Part shown: positions 42,081 to 51,190 of the stretch, one piece after another
Numbering within the stretch: position 1 is the first letter of the stretch
Layout: each line of letters begins with the position of its first letter
NCBI GenBank assembly: GCA_038848005.1
Contig: JAWCNZ010000001.1
Location: forward strand, 1-64,000
Direction: 5' to 3'
DNA from: JAWCNN01 sp038848005
GTDB taxonomy: Archaea; Thermoproteota; Bathyarchaeia; Bathyarchaeales; Bathycorpusculaceae
Length of the DNA: 64,000 nucleotides
Program-made: the position numbers and the translations under genes
Notes under the pieces: model-generated
The model's input: the letters and a program-made list of their open reading frames with translations, nothing else
The model's database searches: none
What the model was told of the DNA's origin: nothing

Positions 42081-43350
42081 CTTGCACATTCATGGTCGTT
42101 ACAGTCGAGCCGCAAGCCAAAAAATGTGTGTTGAGGAGATAGCGCGTTTTGCAAGGATTAAAGGCTTAAACCTTGTAGGCACGGGCGATTTTACACATCC
42201 TAAATGGCTTAGGGAACTGCAGGAAACCCTAACAGAGGAATCGGGCAATGGCTTATACAAGGTTGCGAAACTTCCAGAATCGCCGGTACATTTTATGATA
42301 ACAACGGAAGTAAGCACGATATTTAGTTATGGTGGAGAAACCAAAAAGGTTCATCACGTGATTTTGACGCCTAACATAGAAACAGCCGTTCAAATCAACG
42401 ATAGACTGGCAAAACATGGTGATTTGACGGTGGATGGGCGCCCAACATTGGACATGAGCGCTCCGCATTTGGTTGAGGAAGTTATGGAAGTTTCAAGCAG
42501 AAACATGGTTTTTCCAGCGCATGCTTGGACGCCGTGGTTCAGCATTTTCGGAGCCTTCAGCGGATTCAACAGCATAGAAGAATGCTACCAAGACATGACA
42601 AAACACATACACGCTTTGGAAACTGGGCTTTCCTCAGACCCGCCGATGAACTGGCGACTAAGCAAACTTGACAGGTTCGCGTTGGTTTCAAACAGCGACA
42701 GCCACAGTTTTTGGCCTTGGCGTATTGGAAGGGAAGCAAATGTTTTCGAGTTGGAAAGGTTAAGCTATGGTGAGGTTGTGGATGCTGTTCGTTTTAGGGA
42801 TAGGGAGCGGTTTAAATTTACGATTGAAACTGACCCTGCCTATGGGAAATATCATTGGACTGGTCATAGAAATTGTCATGTGACGCTTCCGCCCGCCGAA
42901 GCAATCAAGCTTGGAAACGTCTGTCCAGTTTGTCGTAGAAAATTCACGAAAGGTGTGGAACAGCGTGTGGAGGAGTTGGCTGACCGTCCGGCTGGCTTTA
43001 AACCTGAAGGCGCCATAGGCTTTATGCGTTTGCTTCCGCTTTCCGAAATTATTGCTGCTGTTTTAGGTGGTGATTCTCCGTCTACCCAGCAGGTGTGGAG
43101 CATTTACAATTCGCTTATTGCACGGTTCGGTGACGAATACAGCGTGTTAATTGATGCTTCACGGGAAGCCTTAACCGCTGTGGTAAGCGAAGAAATTGCT
43201 GATGCGATAGTTAGGGTTAGAGAAGGACGTGTGAGGGTTATTCCTGGCTATGATGGAGTTTATGGGCAACTTGTTCTTTATGATGGGGAAACCGTGCAGA
43301 AGGCGGGTGTCAAAAGAGTTCAACAGTTGAATCTTACTGATTTCATTTAG
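42064..43350 (+). CDS. endoQ: Endonuclease Q (PHP-domain DNA repair nuclease)
   Basis: 428 residues from the ATG at 42064, which gives the correct family start MRVIADLHIHGRYSRAASQK; the frame extends upstream to 41980 only through the DedA gene. PHP metal motifs: DLHIHGRYS, GTGDFTHPKW, PAHAWTPWFS, and NSDSHSFWPW. A zinc-finger-like CHVTLPPAEAIKLGN ... CPVCRRKF follows. EndoQ cleaves DNA 5' to deaminated bases (uracil, hypoxanthine, xanthine) and abasic sites in archaea. Co-transcribed with DedA by overlap. Confidence 0.9.
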   Translation: MRVIADLHIHGRYSRAASQKMCVEEIARFARIKGLNLVGTGDFTHPKWLRELQETLTEESGNGLYKVAKLPESPVHFMITTEVSTIFSYGGETKKVHHVILTPNIETAVQINDRLAKHGDLTVDGRPTLDMSAPHLVEEVMEVSSRNMVFPAHAWTPWFSIFGAFSGFNSIEECYQDMTKHIHALETGLSSDPPMNWRLSKLDRFALVSNSDSHSFWPWRIGREANVFELERLSYGEVVDAVRFRDRERFKFTIETDPAYGKYHWTGHRNCHVTLPPAEAIKLGNVCPVCRRKFTKGVEQRVEELADRPAGFKPEGAIGFMRLLPLSEIIAAVLGGDSPSTQQVWSIYNSLIARFGDEYSVLIDASREALTAVVSEEIADAIVRVREGRVRVIPGYDGVYGQLVLYDGETVQKAGVKRVQQLNLTDFI

Positions 43351-43452
43351 TTTTGTGTTTTATGGTTTTGTTTTGTATGTGTGTTGTGCAGGTATACGAT
43401 AAAGCTTATTAAATCGCAATATAAACGATATACGTAAGAGGGAAACAACACC

Positions 43453-43788
43453 ATGCAAATCACAACAACCCAAACAAACAAAAAAGAAAACAAAATATCA
43501 AAAATCATCGACAAAGTGCTCAAACAAGTCTTCGGAGAAGAAGCCGCCCTAATGATTTACAAGTATTTAGAAGCCACCTACTCCCTAAAACAAGATGAAA
43601 TAGCCGAAAAAATCGACGTGTTTGCCAAAGGTCTTGAGGAGTTTTTGCGTTCAGGCGCTTATGTTGTTGAAAAGAAAATTTTGGAAGACATATACTCCAC
43701 TTATGGTTTGCTCCGCAGATTAGAATTAGAAAAAACACGAGAAAACGATTTTGTCAGCCAAGTAAAACTGCTAATGCAAAAAGCATAA
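43453..43788 (+). CDS. Small helical archaeal protein, unknown
   Basis: 111 residues, nearly all helix. The N-terminus is Lys/Asn-rich, then a conserved-looking core KISKIIDKVLKQVFGEEAALMIYKYLEATYSLK and a C-terminal segment with DIYSTYGLLRRLELEKTREN. I have the impression of an archaea-wide orphan family but cannot name it. It has its own promoter-like AT-rich region (TATACGATAAAGCTTATTAA, about 43393-43412), containing an imperfect inverted repeat with GATATACG. Function unknown. Confidence 0.65.
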   Translation: MQITTTQTNKKENKISKIIDKVLKQVFGEEAALMIYKYLEATYSLKQDEIAEKIDVFAKGLEEFLRSGAYVVEKKILEDIYSTYGLLRRLELEKTRENDFVSQVKLLMQKA

Positions 43789-43895
43789 CGGCTACACTCA
43801 TCCGTCATTTAAAAATTTTTGGAAAGGCACTTATCACTGTCAATTATTTTATTGTTGGTGGTCATTGTAGGTTACGTGTGGGTTTTCCCATTTAT

Positions 43896-43969
43896 CCAGA
43901 CGACATTTAAACCATCCAAATGTTGTCATCATTTTCCCCTTTAAAGCAACAACACTCACAGTTGAAAAG
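43896..43969. repeat. Dispersed intergenic repeat, copy 2
   Basis: CCAGACGACATTTAAACCAT-CCAAATGTTGTCATCATTTT-CCCC, then CAACAACAC...GTTGAAAAG, matches 24325-24391 with few changes. GACGACATTT and AAATGTTGTC form a 10-base stem (one G-U) around a nine-base loop. It lies between the 111-residue gene and tldD, in DNA with no protein-coding sense. Confidence 0.6.
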
Positions 43970-44049
43970 ATGTTTGAGGATAACAATTTATTAATGACGT
44001 TTCTGAATATTTGCCTCTTGACACGGCGTTGAAAAAGGGAGAACCGCAT

Positions 44050-45432
44050 TTGAAAGACATTTTAACAAAAGTTATTGATGTTGCAGTGAAGTTTGGAGCC
44101 GAATACGCTGAGGCTCGCGCTCAAAAGCTTTTCAAAACAATGCTTACGCTTAAGGATGGTCGTGTCGAAGCCTCAAAACATGGAATTGAAAATGGTGTTG
44201 CGTTGCGTGTTCTTGTGAACGGCGCTTGGGGTTTCGCTTCCGTCGGCGCTTTCGACGTTAAGGTTTTGGTTGACGCTGTTTCGGATGCTTGCCGAATGGC
44301 GAGAGTTGCCAGCTCCAAACTTAAAACGCCAATAAAACTTGCGCAGGCAAAAGCCTTTGAAGACAAAGTCAATATAAAACCCCGCAAAAACCCGTCGACT
44401 GTTCCCATAGAAGACAAAATAAGCGTAACACTAAAAATCAACGATGAAGTCTTAGGCTATGATAATCACGTTAAAAGTTGCACGATAGACTATCTTGACA
44501 TTACAGGAACAAAATACTTCACAAACAGTGAAGGCGCCTACATCGAGCAAGATACCCTCTACGTTTGGTCAAGAATAACAGCAACAGCAAAAGAATCAGA
44601 CATTTTCACATTTAGCCGTGAAGAAATCGGCTCAACTCTTGGCTACGAAGTGTTTGACGTGGAAACCCCAGAAATTATAGGCGAAAGAGTTTCAAAACGC
44701 GCAGTCGAACAGTTAAGGGCAAAAACTCCGAAGGGCGGAGTTTTCCCAGCTGTTTTGGGACCAAACGTCGTCGGCGTTTTCGTCCACGAAGCTTTTGGAC
44801 ATTTAGCCGAAGCAGACTTTACGCTGTCGGGTTCGGCGTTGCTTGGCAAAGTTGGAAAGAAAATAGCCTCTGACGTTGTAACTTTTTATGACGATGGAAC
44901 AATAACTGGTGCTTTCGGTTCTTTCAAATACGACGATGAGGGTGTTCCAGCCCAGAAAACCCTTCTGGTGAAGGACGGCGTTGTTGTTGGGCTAATGCAT
45001 AGCCGAGAAACCGCACAAAAATTAAATGCTGAACCGACTGGAAACATGCGGGCTGAAGATTTTAGGTTTGAACCCATAATTCGCATGCGCAACACTTTCA
45101 TGCAACCCAAAGACCACTCCCTAGAAGAGCTTATCGAAGATGTAAAATTCGGCTATTACTTTAAAAGCTTCAGAGGTGGACAAGCAAACTTGGATGGCAC
45201 TTTTCAAGTTGGCATTCAAGAAGCCTACGAAATAGTTAACGGCGAATTGGGCAAGCCAGTGCGCAATGCCTCCATAAGCGGCAACGCATTTGAAACGTTT
45301 TTTAAGGTGGACGCTGTTGGAAAAGACTTTGAATTGTGGGCTGGAAGATGCGGAAAAGGTCAAACAGCCTTTGTCTGCGACGGCGGACCACACATAAGAG
45401 TAAAAGAGGTGCTTGTTGGTGGCGGCGCTTGA
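44050..45432 (+). CDS. tldD: TldD family metalloprotease
   Basis: 460 residues. Part of a TldD/TldE heterodimeric protease that degrades unfolded peptides in other organisms. The metal motif HEAFGHLAEAD (HExxxH) is present, with GPNVVGVFVHEAFGH before it and the C-terminal substrate region DTALKKG and GEKVASEIL-type strands. Start: the TTG at 44050 lies eight bases after GGGAG; the frame extends to 44011. Overlaps the tldE gene by 14 bases downstream. Both subunits together form the active protease; TldE lacks the His-Glu motif. Confidence 0.92.
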   Translation: MKDILTKVIDVAVKFGAEYAEARAQKLFKTMLTLKDGRVEASKHGIENGVALRVLVNGAWGFASVGAFDVKVLVDAVSDACRMARVASSKLKTPIKLAQAKAFEDKVNIKPRKNPSTVPIEDKISVTLKINDEVLGYDNHVKSCTIDYLDITGTKYFTNSEGAYIEQDTLYVWSRITATAKESDIFTFSREEIGSTLGYEVFDVETPEIIGERVSKRAVEQLRAKTPKGGVFPAVLGPNVVGVFVHEAFGHLAEADFTLSGSALLGKVGKKIASDVVTFYDDGTITGAFGSFKYDDEGVPAQKTLLVKDGVVVGLMHSRETAQKLNAEPTGNMRAEDFRFEPIIRMRNTFMQPKDHSLEELIEDVKFGYYFKSFRGGQANLDGTFQVGIQEAYEIVNGELGKPVRNASISGNAFETFFKVDAVGKDFELWAGRCGKGQTAFVCDGGPHIRVKEVLVGGGA

Positions 45433-46783
45433 AGAAGAACACATGCTTGATTTAGTTGAAAACGCAGTTAACTTCGCATTGAAAAACGGTGCAGACGAGG
45501 CTGAAGCCTTTGCGTACCAGGGTTTAACGGCTACCGTAGCCATTGAAAGGGGACAAATTTCCAAGAGCGCACGCATAATCGACAGCGGATTAGGCGTTCG
45601 AACAATAGTTGACAACGCCATAGGCTTTTCCTACACCAACAAAATGGAAAGCAAAAACGCAATTGAAGAAACAATCCTTAAAGCTTTGAGCTTTGCCAAA
45701 GCAAGCAAACCAGACAAGGATTGGCAGGGGCTTCCAGCCGAAAAACCGTTAAAAAACGTGGAAAACACTTATGACAGCAGAATAGCTGAACTCCGCCTAG
45801 AAAATTTGGTGGACACTGCCTCTTTAATGTTGGAAGCAGCTGAAAAAACAGACAAGCGTGCCTTTCCAATAGAAGGCGGAGTTGGCGCTTCTCACCTGTT
45901 GAAGGCTGTTGCCAACTCCAACGGTGTTGCAAGCTTTGACCATGGAACAATCATTGAGTGCAGCCTAGCCACTGTTGGACAAGAAGCCGGCGAGGCAACG
46001 CCCATATGCTTCGAATTCAACATTGAACGAAATCATACAATAAATCCCGAATGGGTTGGCGTAGAAGCCGCTAGGCTTGCAGTTTCATCATTGAAAGCTC
46101 GAAAAATGGAAACAAAAAACCTAAGCGTCGTGTTTTCGCAGTATGCCCTACAAGAGCTTTTCCATTATACTTTGATCAACGCAGTTAAGGCGGATTACGT
46201 ACAGCGAAATCAGTCGGCGTTTAAGGACAAAATAGGCGAAAAAGTGGCTTCTGAAATTTTGACAATTTATGATGATGGCTTGTTAAGCGGTGGCATCCGC
46301 ACATGGAAGTTTGACGGTGAAGGCGTTCCTCAACAAAAAACCCTCATAATAGAAAAAGGCGTTCTGCAAAATTTTCTCTACGATAATTACACTGCCAAGA
46401 AGGATATGCGAGAAAGCACCGGAAACGCCGCAAGAGCTGGATATTTATCCACGCCTAACGTGGACGCCACAAACTTTCGTTTGATATCTGGAAACAAATC
46501 GCCTGAAACACTTATAGGCGAAGTTGATGACGGCTTGTTCGTGCATTCTTTACAGGGCGCTCATAGCAGCAACCCCTCAAGCGGCGAATTCTCTGTTGTT
46601 GCGTCTCCAGCTTGGCGAATAAAAAGGGGCGAAATTGCCTATGCCGTTAAAGGCGTTATGTTGGCTGGCGACGTTTTTCGAGTGTTACATAACATTTCTG
46701 CTTTGGCGAACAACGAACGTAAAATTGGACAGTTGGTTGCTCCGTGGGTTCTCGTGGAAAACATTAAAGCCATCGGAAAATAA
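45419..46783 (+). CDS. tldE: TldE/PmbA family protein (catalytically silent partner)
   Basis: 454 residues from the GTG at 45419, seven bases after a perfect GAGGTG; another start at ATG 45443 is possible. Family features are VAIERGQISKSARIIDSGLGVRTIVDNAIGFSYTN, GGVGASHLLKAVANSNGVAS, SALQELFHYTLI-type segment (YALQELFHYTLINAVKA, without HExxxH), and TGNAARAGYLSTPNVDATNF. It should pair with TldD, whose end it overlaps, consistent with an operon. Confidence 0.9.
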   Translation: MAALEEEHMLDLVENAVNFALKNGADEAEAFAYQGLTATVAIERGQISKSARIIDSGLGVRTIVDNAIGFSYTNKMESKNAIEETILKALSFAKASKPDKDWQGLPAEKPLKNVENTYDSRIAELRLENLVDTASLMLEAAEKTDKRAFPIEGGVGASHLLKAVANSNGVASFDHGTIIECSLATVGQEAGEATPICFEFNIERNHTINPEWVGVEAARLAVSSLKARKMETKNLSVVFSQYALQELFHYTLINAVKADYVQRNQSAFKDKIGEKVASEILTIYDDGLLSGGIRTWKFDGEGVPQQKTLIIEKGVLQNFLYDNYTAKKDMRESTGNAARAGYLSTPNVDATNFRLISGNKSPETLIGEVDDGLFVHSLQGAHSSNPSSGEFSVVASPAWRIKRGEIAYAVKGVMLAGDVFRVLHNISALANNERKIGQLVAPWVLVENIKAIGK

Positions 46784-46826
46784 ATAACCAAGTCCTTCAC
46801 TAACTCATGGAAAGAGGCGAAAACAA

Positions 46827-47747
46827 GTGATAAGCAAACTTCAAAAACTATTCAAATTTAACACGCTTCGCAGAGCAGTTCAGTTCTTTTCCTTCATAAT
46901 TTTCAGCGCAATGGTTTTTAACCTAGGCTCGCAGGCGCTTTTGCTTCCACTTGTTTGGACATGGGGCTTTAAACAAAACGTTGTAGGCGACGCCTTCACC
47001 GCCATTCAGCTCATGCTTTACGATCTTGTTTTTCCATGGCTTGCATTAGCCTCATTTTTAATTACTGGCATATTGGTTGGCAAATCCTTGTGCGGTTGGG
47101 TTTGCCCTTTTGGCTTCATCCAAGACCTAATCAGCCCGATAAAACGGAAAAAAACTGAGATTTCACTGCAAACCCATGAGAGCATGGTTTACCTAAAATA
47201 TTTTGTTTTAGGCTTAACAATATTCATAAGCGCAACCTTTTCCGCTGCAAAATTTTTCGGTGTTCACCAAAGTTATGAAAGTGCTTTTGGAATTTTCGTT
47301 AAAGCACCGTTCACCGCAGTAAGCCCAGCGGAAACTTTGTTTGCAACATTGCCCAACAGAATTCTAAATTTCCGATTGGCGCTGATGGAGAAATCCTTTT
47401 ATGAAGTTTTGTCGGGCATCACCACATTGCCCCTGCTTTTCTGGGTGCAGCTATCCATTTTAATTGTTGTTCTCATCTTTGCGGCGTTTGTTCCGAGAAG
47501 TTGGTGTAAATATTTGTGTCCTCACGGGGCGATTATGGCTTTGCTAAATAAATTCAGTTTTCTTGGTTTGAAAAGGGATTTAACCAAATGCGTTAAAGGT
47601 GAATGTCGCAAGTGTGTGGAAGTCTGTCCGATGCGTGTTCGAATTTTGGATTTGCCATGGGAGAAATTTAACGATCCAGAATGCATTTACTGTTTGCAAT
47701 GTGTAGATGCTTGTCCTTATGGGGCTATTAAATTGAAGTATCCATAG
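46827..47747 (+). CDS. NapH/MauN-type membrane ferredoxin protein
   Basis: 306 residues. Four membrane helices surround a CxxxCP motif (GWVCPFGFIQDL, about residue 90), a matching RSWCKYLCPHGAIMALLNKF, then two C-terminal [4Fe-4S] ferredoxin motifs (CRKCVEVCP and CIYCLQCVDACP). NapH/MauN/CcoG-type proteins pass electrons across or along membranes, often from menaquinol; here the partner is unknown. The CxxxCP pair is characteristic of the NapH family. GTG start, alone in its direction between tldE and the nuclease-like gene. Confidence 0.85.
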   Translation: MISKLQKLFKFNTLRRAVQFFSFIIFSAMVFNLGSQALLLPLVWTWGFKQNVVGDAFTAIQLMLYDLVFPWLALASFLITGILVGKSLCGWVCPFGFIQDLISPIKRKKTEISLQTHESMVYLKYFVLGLTIFISATFSAAKFFGVHQSYESAFGIFVKAPFTAVSPAETLFATLPNRILNFRLALMEKSFYEVLSGITTLPLLFWVQLSILIVVLIFAAFVPRSWCKYLCPHGAIMALLNKFSFLGLKRDLTKCVKGECRKCVEVCPMRVRILDLPWEKFNDPECIYCLQCVDACPYGAIKLKYP

Positions 47748-47835
47748 CGCCCTAAAATTTAGTTCTGATTCGAATTTTGAATTCATAATCTATTTATCAC
47801 TACATAAACTTTTATAAACCACGAGGTGAATCCGT

Positions 47836-48525
47836 GTGTCAATTGAAAAAATCAAGGTTGAAAGCCATCAAGAGCTAGAGCAAATGCTGACAAACGAGTT
47901 AAACCAAATCGAAAAGGGCTTGACGGTCATCTGCAGTGACATTCAAATAAGCGATAAGACAACTCTGGACATCTTATGCCATGACAACAACGGACAACTG
48001 GTTATCATCCAATTAGACGTTGAAGAAGACGACATTATGCTTTTACGTGGGATACAAAGCCTAGACTACGTTGACAAGTTTAAGTCGTTCTTGAAAGCAA
48101 CTTACAACAAACACAAAATCAATGATGCGGAAAAGCCGCGACTAATTTTGGTTGCTCCCAGCTTTTCAGATGCTGTGCGACGTGCAGTTGAAAGCATGAA
48201 AGGAATACGCATTGACCTATACGAGTGGGAATACCTAAAGCTTGGAGACCATAAAGGCCTCCGCCTCCAACCCATTTTTACTTGGGAGCAAGTAGAAAAG
48301 TCAAAGGAGGAAAAACTGCCAGAGAAAAAGCGTGAACCAAAGAAAAAGGAACCTGAAATTGTACCAGTTGAAAAAAAGGAAACTAAACCAGAACCGCCGA
48401 AACCTGAGCCGAAACCAGAACCGTCAAAACCGCCTATAATGTTTCCACTGCCACCAGCGGAAAAGCCCAAAGAGAAAGTGGAACCAGCGAAGGAAGAGCC
48501 TAAAAAGAAACTAAAGCTATTTTAA
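47836..48525 (+). CDS. Degenerate NucS/RecB-like nuclease domain with Pro/Glu/Lys-rich tail
   Basis: 229 residues. Residues 1-150 resemble the NucS/RecB-type PD-(D/E)xK fold: MSIEKIKVESHQELEQMLTNELNQIEKGL, TTLDILCHDNNGQLVIIQLDVEEDD, then RLILVAPSFSDAVRRAVES and YEWEYLKLGD. At the position where active NucS enzymes have ExK, it reads QLD, so catalysis looks lost or altered. The C-terminal 75 residues are almost only Pro, Glu, Lys and end in KKKLKLF, a possible protein-binding tip. TATA-like CTTTTATAAA lies about 20 bases upstream. GTG start after GAGGTG. Confidence 0.7.
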   Translation: MSIEKIKVESHQELEQMLTNELNQIEKGLTVICSDIQISDKTTLDILCHDNNGQLVIIQLDVEEDDIMLLRGIQSLDYVDKFKSFLKATYNKHKINDAEKPRLILVAPSFSDAVRRAVESMKGIRIDLYEWEYLKLGDHKGLRLQPIFTWEQVEKSKEEKLPEKKREPKKKEPEIVPVEKKETKPEPPKPEPKPEPSKPPIMFPLPPAEKPKEKVEPAKEEPKKKLKLF

Positions 48526-48590
48526 AATGGCATCGGCTTTCCACCAGCCTCCCATTCAATGCTTTGCCAAAACTTCCGGTGGCTTTCAAC

Positions 48591-49889
48591 ATGCGCATTG
48601 GATTTTTTGTTTGGGAGTATCCTCCCGCTCTTGTTGGCGGTTTAGGCACATACGCCGAGTACATTACTCGTGAGTTCGTTTCTATGGGTCATGACGTAAC
48701 TGTTTTTACGCTTAATCCTGGAAACCTAAAAACAAGAGAAATTGTTAGAGGCGTTGAGGTTCACCGACCTTTAATTGTGGATGCAAGCAACATTTTTCCA
48801 ATGTTTGTTATTGACGACTTGAAAAAGTGGGGAACAAACATTCGCATGTTTAACGATATATTCATTTACAACGTGTTAAGCGCTGCAAAATTCATAAACA
48901 GCATGTTAAAAAAGGAAGGATGCAGTTACGATGTTGTTTGTGTGCATGATTGGCTAAGCAGCATAGCGGGAATCATAGTTAAAAACGAAACCCGAATTCC
49001 GGTTGTGTTTCACGTTCACAGCACCGAATGGGGCAGAAGCGGAGGAGCAGGCTCCCAAGTTGTTTCACACCTTGAATGGGCAACAGCTCAAAACGCAGAC
49101 AGAATAATAACCGTAAGCCACGCAATGCAGGAAGACCTTGTAAGACACGGATGGCCGAAATCAAAAATAAGCGTTGTTTGGAACGGAGTTGACCCTGAAC
49201 GTTACAACCCCAATAACTGCAAACCCGAAGAAGTGGAAACTATCCGCAGTAGATATGGCATAAAACCCGACGAAAAAATGCTTTTGTTCCTTGGAAGACT
49301 CGCATGGGTGAAAGGTGTTGTAAACCTAGTTCAAGCCATGCCAATGGTTTTGGAGGAATATCCAAACGTTAAACTCGTGATTTTGGGCAAGGGCGAACAG
49401 CAAAACGACATAATTGAAGCTGCAAACAGGCTTGGAATAAACGGCAGAGTCATCTGCAGATTCGATTTTGTTCCAGAAGACGAACGCATCCTGCACTATG
49501 CGGCTGCGGACGTTTGCATTTTCCCATCCACATACGAACCATTCGGAATAGTAAGCCTAGAAGCCATGTCAATGGCTAAGCCGCTAGTCGTAGGTGCACA
49601 TGGCGTCGTCGGCTTCAGAGAACAAGTTATCTCAACTGGGCCGGACCAGAACGGCGTACACGTAAACGGCGGAAACCCCGCTGACGTTGCATGGGGCATA
49701 AAAGAGGTTCTGCGTGATCCAGAAAGGGCTAAGAAATGGGGAGAAAACGGCAGAAAACGTGTACTACATTACTTCACGTGGAAGAAAGCCGCAGAGCAAA
49801 CACTCCAAATATACAAGGCGCTTCAACATTTAAAAGCGCATGAAGAACCAAAAGTGTTGGATTTAATGGAAAATTTGGCAAGGATATAA
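48591..49889 (+). CDS. GT4-family glycosyltransferase
   Basis: 432 residues. GT-B fold: MRIGFFVWEYPPALVGGLGTYAEYITREF at the N-terminus (sugar-acceptor side), VVCVHDWLSSIAGIIVKN, WNGVDPERYNP, and the nucleotide-sugar site FLGRLAWVKGVVNLVQAMPMV, then FPSTYEPFGIVSLEAMSMAKPLVVGAHGVVGFREQV (E-x7-E). Close to archaeal glycogen/starch synthase-like GT4 enzymes or cell-surface glycan enzymes; substrate not decided. ATG at 48591 after GGTGG; the frame extends nine codons upstream. Opposite pgk. Confidence 0.9.
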   Translation: MRIGFFVWEYPPALVGGLGTYAEYITREFVSMGHDVTVFTLNPGNLKTREIVRGVEVHRPLIVDASNIFPMFVIDDLKKWGTNIRMFNDIFIYNVLSAAKFINSMLKKEGCSYDVVCVHDWLSSIAGIIVKNETRIPVVFHVHSTEWGRSGGAGSQVVSHLEWATAQNADRIITVSHAMQEDLVRHGWPKSKISVVWNGVDPERYNPNNCKPEEVETIRSRYGIKPDEKMLLFLGRLAWVKGVVNLVQAMPMVLEEYPNVKLVILGKGEQQNDIIEAANRLGINGRVICRFDFVPEDERILHYAAADVCIFPSTYEPFGIVSLEAMSMAKPLVVGAHGVVGFREQVISTGPDQNGVHVNGGNPADVAWGIKEVLRDPERAKKWGENGRKRVLHYFTWKKAAEQTLQIYKALQHLKAHEEPKVLDLMENLARI

Positions 49890-49900
49890 AAATGGGAAAT

Positions 49901-51130
49901 TTAGGTTTTTCTAGATGCTGCCTTCTCAAGCGCTGCAACGCCGGGCAACTTTTTACCCATCAGAAACTCTATTAGGGCGCCGCCAGCCGTGCTTACATAA
50001 GAGATTTTGTTCGACAATCCAAGCTCCTGCAGGGCGGATATTGTGTGTCCTCCACCAGCCAAAGAAAACGCTTTCGAATTTGCAATTTCTTCAAAAATTC
50101 TCTTTGTTCCAAAGAGAAACTCCTTGTTTTCGAAAACCCCCATCGGTCCGCTGACAACAATTGACTTTGCCTTCCTAATTATTTTTGTGTAGTCCTCAAC
50201 GGTTTTTGCGCCTATGTCAAATATTTGATGGTTAACTGGCATCTCGTTGACTGAAACCTCTTTTCTCTTGCCGTTAACTTCCACAGCCAAATCTATTGGC
50301 ACTTTAATCTTGTCTGGATATGTTTGCATTAGCTCTTTTATGCCTGGAACCAAACCTAACAATTCCTTTTTCTCTAGGAAATCCATGTTTGGCTTGCCGA
50401 GGTTTACGCCTTTCGCCGCAAGAAAAACATGCCCAACAACTCCGCCTGTTAACACGTAATCCGCTATTTTATTGTTTAAAACGTACCTTGATATTTCAAG
50501 GGAATCATCCGCTTTGGCTCCTCCGAGAATGAATATGCATGGTTTTTCTGGTTTTTCTAAAACTTTGCTTAAGGATTTTAGTTCTCTTTCCATTATGCGT
50601 CCTGCAACGCTTGGCAAAACAGCCGTAAAACCAATAATCGAAACATGGGCTCGGTGGGCTGCTGCAAAAGCGTCGTTTACAAACAAGTCTGCAAGCGGCG
50701 CAAGGTTTTTAACAAGTTCCGTTTTTGCGTGTTCTTCGGGTGTGCCCTCTTTTGTTTCGTTGGCGAATGTTCTAACGTTTTCTAGGACGAGGATTTCGCC
50801 GCTCTTCAAATTTTTAATTTCCTTTTGCGCTTTTTCTCCGAAAACGTCATCCACATACTTCACTGGTTTACCTAAAACTTTGCCGAGAATTTCAGCGTGT
50901 TGCTTTAAAGGTGTAAAATCCGGGTCGCCCTTCCTTCCTTGATGCGCCAAAACCACAACTTTTGCGCCTTTTTCCGCAAGCTCTCTAATTGTTGTTTCGC
51001 CGTGCGCCCTAATCCGCACATCCTCCAAAACTTTTTTGGTTTCTGGGTCAACCGCCGAGTTAAAGTCAACCCTGACAAGCACCACTTTATTTTTCACTTG
51101 CACAGCATCCAACGTTAAGTACTTCGCCAT
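49901..51130 (-). CDS. pgk: Phosphoglycerate kinase
   Basis: 409 residues, normal length. Transfers phosphate between 1,3-bisphosphoglycerate and ADP. Signatures: VLVRVDFNSAVDPETKKVLED (substrate motif), LAHQGRKGDPDFTPLKQHA, LLENVRTF-type VLENVRTFANE, FVNDAFAAAHRAHVSI, FILGGAKADDSLEI and the ATP site SGPMGVFENKEFLFGTK with AGGGHTISAL. Encoded 60 bases downstream of the GAPDH gene in the same direction: a glycolytic operon. Confidence 0.96.
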   Translation of the reverse strand: MAKYLTLDAVQVKNKVVLVRVDFNSAVDPETKKVLEDVRIRAHGETTIRELAEKGAKVVVLAHQGRKGDPDFTPLKQHAEILGKVLGKPVKYVDDVFGEKAQKEIKNLKSGEILVLENVRTFANETKEGTPEEHAKTELVKNLAPLADLFVNDAFAAAHRAHVSIIGFTAVLPSVAGRIMERELKSLSKVLEKPEKPCIFILGGAKADDSLEISRYVLNNKIADYVLTGGVVGHVFLAAKGVNLGKPNMDFLEKKELLGLVPGIKELMQTYPDKIKVPIDLAVEVNGKRKEVSVNEMPVNHQIFDIGAKTVEDYTKIIRKAKSIVVSGPMGVFENKEFLFGTKRIFEEIANSKAFSLAGGGHTISALQELGLSNKISYVSTAGGALIEFLMGKKLPGVAALEKAASRKT

Positions 51131-51190
51131 TTTCTTGCATCTCCTTGAAAGAAAAATAAGGGTGGTTTGTTTAAGGGTTTTGTGGCGCTT

